Assembly (NCBI GenBank): GCA_947846985.1
Contig: CANTUZ010000008.1
Coordinates: 39,326,817-39,390,816, forward strand
Length of the DNA: 64,000 nucleotides
Source: Fratercula arctica
Lineage: Eukaryota; Chordata; Aves; Charadriiformes; Alcidae
Reading direction: 5' to 3'
Below, piece after piece: positions 56,701 through 64,000 of this stretch (the first letter of the stretch is position 1; each line of letters opens with the position of its first letter). Position numbers and translations under genes: made by a program. The notes under the pieces are model-generated. The model was not told where the DNA came from. It ran no database searches and worked only from the letters and a program-made list of their open reading frames with translations.

Positions 56701-58230
56701 CAAGAGGAGCATAGATTTCATCCCATCGCTCACCGAGGGTAATGATTAAAGGAGCAAACCCTCCTTTGGGAGAACCACAGGGCCACCAGACGCTGACCTT
56801 GGCTACCACGGCGGGTAATTTCCCTTCCTGGATGGCCCCAGAAAGAAGAGAGACAACTGTGTATGATGGGTAGAACCCCTCAACAGAAGCAGCATTGGTG
56901 GCACCACCTGGTGCCTGCATTTTACTGAAAGCCAAAGCTAAAACATTGCCCCACGGGCCACAAATTGTACCCAGGCCTTGGACACTCACTGGAAAATATT
57001 TCCATGAGTAACAAAGGGTTCTGTACTCTTCATAACCCTTTACACCTTATACTCAACCCTCAAATTTCCCCCTTTCTTATTAAAGGGAGTTTGGAAAATG
57101 AAATACTTCATTTGGCTCCGCTCCACTTTACCCAGTCTGTCTACTGGTAATTTCATTTTGCATGCTCCTGTCTGCGCCCAACGAAGCTCTCGCTATTCCT
57201 TAATTCAATTGGCTTTTTAAAACCCCACAACTGGCTGTAACTCGGTTATCCTGCTTCTGCGGCAGAGACTGTTCAGAGGCGAGAGCTGCGGATCTCTTTC
57301 CAGACATTTCGTCCTGTACTTTTTTTTTTTTTTTTGGCTCGCTTCCAACGAAATGCTAGAAATTATCATGATTTCTCCTAAGAGACTTCCCTAACGGCAT
57401 CCTAGAAATACTTGAAGGCTGCACTCCCCCAAATGCCTTTTAGGACAGAAGCAAGCCGCGCATTTCGATTTGCAGACGCGATCCACAGCTGGACGTAAAG
57501 CATCCCAGCTCGGAGGTGGCCTTGGTTTAGCTGCCACTCAAAGAGAGACAGGGCAGATAACCTGACATTATTATAGAGAAATTTGAGGTTGTTTCATGAA
57601 GACAAAGGTGTAGCATCACTCTCCACAGCAGCTGTAACCCCCGCCTCCAGTATGCTTTGACACATCTAGCGACGCAAAAATATGTGACCCGAGAGGTGGC
57701 TGCCCTACCCCACTCTGAATAGGAAAAGCTTTTGTGTTTATTGCCCTTTTTCCAGTTTTCCATTAGTATTGATCTCAACGATGCATATTTTGACACTGGG
57801 GTTGAGGAGACCAGCAGCTCTCTGGTAACTCCTCGAAGTGTGCGTCATCGAAGGCTGAAATGTGAATACCCAGCAGCAGGGACCAGTCGAGTGCTATGAA
57901 AACACCGGACCAAAACCACCTTAATCTTCAGGGCCTTCAGGTTATATACCTTCCAAAGCAAGCCTGGTGGCTGCCCTCACACAACGTGTACCTATGGATT
58001 ACACCCAGTGTGTCCCTCCTTTATGGCCATGATCCCATTAAACCAGGAGCCCACCAACGTGTACAACTGTGGGGCTGAACTTCCACCTGGCTGTGCCAAG
58101 CAGCCTGCAGAAGACCTTAATGATGGACTTTGTTTTCTACAGATCGAATTAGGAAACTTCCACCTCCCATTCACTCTAGTCACTCTGCATGGCAAGGAGT
58201 TAAGACCTCCTTGTCAGGCCTCAGACTCAC
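50771..58230 (-). other. SH3BP4 intron (7.5 kb)
   Basis: A long intron with many chance open frames (for example 54924-55577 minus), none with recognisable domains. It holds poly-T/A tracts near 52470, 54029-54048 and 57320. I recognised no transposon with confidence. Confidence 0.6.
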
Positions 58231-60593
58231 CGTCATCAGCTCCTTCTGGAAAGATTTCCTCTCCTTGTTCTCGGTGTTGTTGCAGTCTTCCTTCAGCTTC
58301 TCCAAAACGGAAGCCACTCGTTCCGGCTCACTGTCCAACTCCGCTCGGCAGAAAAACGTGAGTGGCAAGTTCAAGTAGCCCAGCGCATCAGCGAAGGACC
58401 GCCAGCTGCTGAGGTTCTCCATAAGCAGAGTCCTCACAGAGGCGTAGATGTAGGTCAGGAACTTGCAGGGCCTCAGGATCTGCTCGAGCAACAGGCTGGT
58501 GGTGAGATCTGGCCCAGAGAAATAGCTGGGCTTGACCTTCCCAACCACCAGCACGTTTTTGGTGTGCACAAGGCCTACTTTTCCCTGGTAGTAGCCAATA
58601 TACCATTCCTTGGTCCACAGCTGCCCTTTCAACCTGATCTTCTCCTCACTGAGGAGGGCTATGACATCTCCTTTCTTGTACTCCAGCAAATAGTGGTTCT
58701 TGCTTTGCCGCACCACTGTCTTCAGCAGCTTGCCGTACTTCAAGCTCAACACTGGCCGGTCCTGAAAAACTGGATACTTGGCGGTGGCAGCCAGAGGTGA
58801 AAGGATGATCTTTCCGACCTCGTTCTTCTTGAGGAACCGCCTCTGCCCTGTTGGTTTGATGGCACTTTTCGGAGGCGGCTGCGGCGTCTGGACGCAGAAT
58901 TGGGTCAAAATGGCATCCTTGTCATCCTTGACCTGTATCCTTAGCGTGAAGTCTGAGAGCTCATTGGGATCATGGGACGCAATGGGGAAGATAAGGCGGC
59001 TGACCTTGCCCAGCTTCATCTGGAAGCCCCGCACAATTTTGGCTTGCTCGCTAGCTTTCACCTCGTAATTGGTCATGTTGGAGAACATGCAGAGTTTGAG
59101 GTCCTGAGGCCGGGACAGAGCAAACTGATGCTTACCCCAGAGCTGGAGGGCAACGGGAGCTGGGCTGTGAGACTGTCTTGTGACCTCGTTCACCAGGAGA
59201 GTCTTGGGTGCGCATTCATGCCCAAACATGGCCACGACAGTTTTAAAGGAAGGGTGAATGTGTTTTGGGCCGTAGACGCCAACTGTGATCTTCTTGCTGA
59301 TGTAATCCCAAACGGTGTAAGGGTAGAGGATGTTCTGCCCCTGGGCTACAGCCGCGATGTACATGCAAGGCTCCAGGTTCTCCAGCTGCACCTGGATTGT
59401 GTCCCCATACGAATAGCTCAGCTGCATCGGTGTGTACGGCCCCTCTTTCATGTCACTCCGCAAGCACTGCAGTCCTACCAAACTCTTGCTCATAATATCG
59501 TTCTTGACCTCTGCTGACACCTTCATCTCCAGAATGATGAAGGTTTTCACCTCCATATTGCTGAGTTTGATCTGCAGGACTGGGCTGATGGTGCTGCACT
59601 TGTCACTGTTCAGCTCCAGTGGTGGATCCAGCATCGCTTTCATGGAGATCTGCTGCGTTTCCCCAGGGGACACATGGCCCTCTGGCACGTGGATACTGAT
59701 GTTGGTGTCTGGAAGCTGAACGGCTCCACCAGAGCTATCCAGCTTGCAGACGATGTTGGTCTCCACCGGTTGCGTCTGACCCCAGCCAGGATTTTGACCA
59801 AGCAAATCCAAATCATGGCAAGACCGAGCCAGCTTCCTGTGGTTCAGCCATGCCGTCCTAAAATCTTCGCGACTCTGGAACTGCTCAGGGGTGGGAGACT
59901 TCAAACCGCTGAAGAAACCCGAGGATGCCGGAGCGTCAGACTTGGCTTGAAGAACAGACAATTCAGACAAACTGTAGGAGCGTTTACTTCTGAAGAAGGG
60001 ATTGTCCCTTTTCACAGGCTGTTCCAGATCCAGCCTGTTTGTGGATGGAAACTCATCAAAAATGTTACCCAGGCTGCTATTAGTGGCCGAACTGGAAACA
60101 ACTGAAGTAGGAGCCCCTGTGTCAAAGAGCAGCAAGTCAACAGCAACGTTAGAGTTGGACTCTTTATCCAAGCTGGGCACTGTTTGCAAATTCCCATTCA
60201 GAAACGGGTTCGTCTGGACTCCGTTCAAGAATGGGTTGTTATTGTAGGTTTTCATAGAGTTTCTTTTCACATCAGTCCATTCCCCAAGCAGGTCTAACTC
60301 CTTGACTCCCTCGTCGGGGCTCTCAAGTAGATTGTCTATCATCCCACTGTCCGTTAAGGAAGAGTTACGGTAATTTACAGGCTGGACGTAGGAGGAAGGG
60401 ATGTAACCCATTTCCGTGGTGTTGTGAGCATACCACCACTCGCCTCCCGATGTGTCTAAGACATAAAGGTGGTCCCCCTTGGAGAACTTCAAAGTGGTGA
60501 AATTAGTTGGACAGTAGTCTTTGATTGCTATTACTTCCTTCGCATTTCCAAAGGACGTGGGATTGTCAACCAGCAAGGCACTAGGAGAAGGCA
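58231..60593 (-). CDS. SH3BP4: SH3BP4 main coding exon
   Basis: A 2363-nt exon encodes residues 40-827. It begins [20 protein letters not shown] after a TTTGCAG acceptor and ends QKELMT at a GTGAGT donor. Visible parts are an N-terminal SH3 domain (about residues 58-116, with ALYDY-like [17 protein letters not shown] and GYIPSSYV), three NPF motifs that bind EH-domain endocytic proteins ([22 protein letters not shown]), and a ZU5-type region starting near the [19 protein letters not shown] stretch. A second SH3-like module follows ([14 protein letters not shown] ... [14 protein letters not shown]), then the start of the C-terminal domain. All frames are open. The open frame extending further 5' ([10 protein letters not shown]) is intronic. 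Confidence 0.97.
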
Positions 60594-62252
60594 CTGCAAA
60601 GCCAAGAAAAAAAAACAGCACTGTAAGCAACCCACAAGAGAGTCACAACTCACTTCGGGTGAGCAATCCGCACTACTTTAAGTGGTGAAGTAAAGTAGTT
60701 TTACAACCTCTGACACCCGTAGGTATTTTCCCCCCCTACATTTTTAAACAAAACTTCTCCCTCTGCTACTTCTGAGACGTTCACGCTCCTCTTCCCCAAA
60801 GGGTTAATGATCTAAAGGGATGGGCATCAACACAGCTGGGAAGAGCAGTGGGAACTGAGAGAGGAGAAGCAGCAACTTGTTGTCCTCCCGATGAAGTCAA
60901 GTTCCTTAGCAACAAGGTCTCCCTCTCCACATAGGGCCCCATGCAGCTGCTCCTGTAGGAGACACCAGCATCCCACAGCCTCGCTGAACTCCCTGATGAA
61001 TGACGCACCAGAAGATGCATTTGAGGGAAGTTTTGAGGGAGTGGGAGTCGCTGCTTATCAGTTCTCCTTTTCACCTGGCATGTCGGGATCTAAGCTCCTA
61101 CAGGCACGTGCTAGAATCACAGGCACCCCCTTAAATGTTCGCATTTAAAATAACAAAGTTAATTAGGGGGGGGTCTCAATGACTGCTACATGGGAAGAAT
61201 TTACACAGCCATTATCCTACCAATTTGGTCAGCAGTATCTCAAGGTCTTTGGCCACCAGCTCTTTAGCACTCATGCAAATAGTTATCTGTGCTGCTGCTG
61301 GTGAATGCCTCTTCTGCAAAGAGATTATGTGATAACCCAGTAAGGTTCACAAGTTAAAGGTGCTCTCGCTCTGCCGTAACCCCTCACCTGCACACATGAA
61401 ACATCTTACGCTTCACTGCAAGAAACAACCAAGGGTACATCATACTCCTATTTTTTCATGTCACGTCAGCCGAAAACATCAGCATCTCACCTCTCTTACA
61501 CAGCACCCGTATTTCAAAGGTCCTCAACAAAAATTAACTCAATTTCTAAAGAAGGCTGTGCAGTTTGGACCCCCAGAAAGAAGCCCAGCATCGCCCCCCT
61601 GCAGTGCTGTCGTGGTCCCAGCAGCGCTGTCGTGGTCCCAGCAGCATCTCCCATCTCCCTTTCAGCAGTGCCAGCTGAAAGCCGTTTTTCCAGGGGATCC
61701 CAATGACAAGCAAAACAGCTGGGTCAAGCCTACAGATGCTCACGCTGTCACCATATTTATGGCTTTTGTTCTCACTTTTAGGACCTATTTCTGTAAAAAG
61801 CAGTAGAAACAAGCTGCAGATGATGTCACATCAACGTTCAAATGTGTGTTATCTTGCTAGACAGACCTACGAAAACGAAGAGAGATGGATTTTCACCAAT
61901 ACGGAGCTGCAAGAGAACTGGGACAGCACCTGCTTCAATAGGTTTGAGAGCTCCCTGGAGGGAAAAGGGGGATTTAAGAAATGCAGGAAGCCCCTAAAAT
62001 CATGGAGATGAAGGGACAGCAGATCAGACCGCGCATCCCGGCGGTCACTAGCTGCAGGCTGGCAGCACTTCTCAGACATGTGAAGTACGAGGCAAGGGAA
62101 GACACCGACAAGGGAAGAAAAGTCTTTAAATATATGCTAGGGATCAAATATTAAGTAGAGAATTGTTTGCACCATGCTTAACAACTCATCGTTAATCCAC
62201 TTCCTCTGCCAGCAGGTAGGGAAAGTCATGAGGACATTTATTCAGTGGAAAG

Positions 62253-62285
<33 letters not shown>

Positions 62286-63037
62286 AAAAAAATACTCTGC
62301 ATTGAAAAACTATTTTGCCACCCTGATAGGAAGGCACCGTTAACCCAGGAGCTGTATGTGGGACAGGGCATTTTCGGTCTCCCCGTCCCTGCAGATCAGC
62401 TGGGCGAGTGGCTGTCCCCGTGTCCCCCCACAGCCGCGCAGGCAGCCGGCGCAGCAGCAGGTTAACAGCGATGTGCCGAAACCGGCAAACCCCTTGGAGA
62501 ATATGAGTAATTCCTATTTTCACATTAAAAAACAACCTAATTTGCAGCGAGAGCGTTTGATGTTTGGGTCTCTTCTTGCTACACCTGCAAAAGCAATTGC
62601 TTTTATGTGTGTTTATTTTTAAAGGCCCTTGGCACATGCTAACTTCCACCTGGAGTTATTCCTTGGGATCCATTTCTGCTGCGGGAATGGTAATTTTCCC
62701 TCACACCTGAATGCAGCTTTTCTGCTGGGTAAGGTAAATAAAGCTGAAGAAAAAATGATAAAAGGAAGAAAAAGGATTATTCGAGCAACCTGCAAACTCC
62801 CAGCTCTGAGGAAGGGGAAAACAAACTCTTGCAACCGCCTTGTTGCCGTCACCTCTCTTGGCTGTCACCTCTCTTGGTGTCAGGTCCATGCACCTGTGGA
62901 CATGCTCACCGGTGCTTGCTGCTCTTCCTCATCAGCTGCTGTCTGCTAATTAGTAACCAACCCCGTCCTGGACCCCAGGGGCAAGAGAATGCACCTCAAT
63001 TGAGGAGGGGCCATGGCCCCCACCTGTCCCACCGCAC
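60594..63037 (-). other. SH3BP4 intron between the first two coding exons
   Basis: Contains a (CT)n(AT)n microsatellite at 62253-62284 and two small tandem duplications (near 61600-61645, and 62847-62879 with CACCTCTCTTGG twice). No exon recognised. Confidence 0.6.
62253..62284. repeat. (CT)n(AT)n microsatellite
   Basis: Nine CT units followed directly by seven AT units, in an SH3BP4 intron. Confidence 0.95.
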
Positions 63038-63155
63038 CTTTGACATCACAGAGGCTGGTCTCGGTGAAGCCCTCGCCGAGGTCGATGAGCGTCCCCTCCG
63101 ACTTGCAGCGCGGGAGGCCGCCCGAGTTGGCTGCCCGGATCCTCTGCGCCGCCAT
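63038..63155 (-). CDS. SH3BP4: SH3BP4 first coding exon
   Basis: The ATG is at 63155-63153. The exon encodes [20 protein letters not shown] then [19 protein letters not shown], 39 codons plus one base, before the AAAG|GTGCGG donor. This matches the SH3BP4 N-terminus closely. The split codon joins correctly to the main exon (Val 40). Adding the four exons gives 964 residues, against about 963 for human, so the coding sequence is complete and undamaged. Confidence 0.96.
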
Positions 63156-63259
63156 CTCTGGCCTGCCGACCCCTCTGGTCCCTGGGGACACTAGGCAGCC
63201 ATGGCCTCTCCGTGAACGAAGAGGCTACAGGGACTCCAGCGTCACCTTGGGGAACCAGC
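63156..63259 (-). other. SH3BP4: SH3BP4 5'UTR part of the ATG exon
   Basis: On the minus strand a strong acceptor, CTTTCTCTCCCCCAG, precedes 63259. About 104 nt of leader therefore lie in this exon, and more 5'UTR exons must be beyond the right edge. The leader contains the tiny upstream ORF at 63191-63202. Confidence 0.7.
63191..63202 (-). other. Three-codon upstream ORF in the SH3BP4 leader
   Basis: ATG-GCT-GCC-TAG in a strong GAGGCCATGG context, 45 nt before the real start, which itself begins MAA. A ribosome starting here would stop at once and could reinitiate at the main ATG. Confidence 0.6.
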
Positions 63260-64000
63260 CTGGGGGAGAGAAAGGAACTCAAGCATGTTAGCAAAGGCTC
63301 CAGGTCCCACCATGCCACCCACACGCTGACAATGCTCTCCCCAGGTGCACACCGACCTTGCAGTGTCGATACAGGAGACCACCCTCGTGTTCTCCTTAGA
63401 GCATCAGCAAAGATAACCTGGGTGCTCCTAAAAAGCACAGCACTGCCTACAAATCGCCAAGGGCTTCAGACAGCAAGGACAGCCTCGTCTTGCACGGTGC
63501 TACTTGCTGGCCACCACCCTGTACAAAGCATCCCTCTTGCCTTTAAGAGTTATTTGGGGACACATGGCTTCCAGGCTCATAAATTTGTCCTTCTCCCCAC
63601 TTCGTAAGGGCTTTCAGGGTATTTGCGCGTTGCCATAATACATATTTGTAAAACCAGCAAGCGCTCGGATCCTGTGGGAGCGCAGGGTGGTGGTTAGCAA
63701 ACGCGGAAGGCCCACGGGACCAGGCTTTTTGCACGTTCAACCGGGTCATCTCTGTCCTCCACTGCAGCAGCAGCATCTCCCAGGATGGGGATGGGTTTTC
63801 CCACTTGCTCTCAGCATCCCTCCCCTCGCCTGGCAGGGACTGGGCAGAGAAAAGTCTCCTTTTGGAACAGACGGCGCGGCTTCACTCAAGCTGCTGCATG
63901 GAGTCAGTACAGGGATGACAACAGGAGGGAAGACAGGTTTGCAAAAGGAAAAATAAAAATAAAAATAAAGGGTTTTTTCCTCCTTTTTTTCCAGAAACAC
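63260..64000 (-). other. SH3BP4 upstream intron (partial)
   Basis: Presumed intron between the ATG exon and 5'UTR exons beyond the window. An A-rich (AAAAT)n stretch lies near 63950-63967. No gene recognised. Confidence 0.5.

Noticed and set aside
60594..60630. N-terminal extension [10 protein letters not shown] of the large SH3BP4 frame, resembling a signal peptide
   Set aside because: It lies upstream of a clear TTTGCAG acceptor, and the true N-terminus is encoded at 63038-63155.
1..64000. tRNA, rRNA or CRISPR arrays
   Set aside because: No cloverleaf, rRNA block or regularly spaced repeat-spacer array was seen; the only regular array is the minisatellite.

Overview
The window is vertebrate nuclear DNA, almost certainly from a bird. 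CR1 LINE fragments with the terminal ATTCTATGATTCTATGA-type repeat are scattered through it, together with a solo LTR of a kind I associate with avian ERVs. The intron/exon structures match amniote USP40, UGT1A and SH3BP4. I cannot name the species.

Layout. (1) 1-5760, minus strand: the 5' part of USP40. Four coding exons are visible, with a probable non-coding first exon in a CpG island; the rest of the gene lies beyond the left edge. (2) 5490-6260: a CpG-island promoter with several ZNF143/THAP11-like motifs and an RFX X-box. (3) 8290-38390, plus strand: a complete UGT1A alternative-first-exon locus. Six intact first exons begin at 8428, 14030, 17485, 20850, 25484 and 31479. Each encodes a signal peptide and the aglycone-binding half of a UDP-glucuronosyltransferase, and each ends at a phase-0 GT donor. 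All can splice to one common set of exons 2-5 (34393-37641; 132, 88, 220 and 298 nt), which encodes the UDP-glucuronate-binding half, the membrane anchor and a lysine-rich ER-retrieval tail. Two further first exons are disabled: 23128 (catalytic His to Arg plus a one-base insertion) and 29283 (one-base insertion plus Trp to stop). Two older relics are visible only as fragments, near 16960-17110 and 27520-27620. (4) 38390-47735: intergenic, holding a CR1 copy and a 1.5 kb solo LTR with a 39-bp minisatellite. (5) 47735-64000, minus strand: SH3BP4, whose complete coding sequence of four exons reconstructs to 964 codons. Its upstream 5'UTR exons lie beyond the right edge.

How it works together. 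Each UGT1A first exon has its own promoter, so transcription start choice selects the substrate-binding half while the sugar-donor half stays constant. HNF1-like sites are visible before the 8428, 14030 and 31479 exons. The cluster has clearly turned over by tandem duplication, decay and probable gene conversion. USP40 (deubiquitinase) and SH3BP4 (endocytosis and Rag/mTORC1 regulator) are unrelated flanking genes.

I found no evidence of a wholly new system. The most interesting material is the birth, death and mosaicism of the UGT1A first exons.
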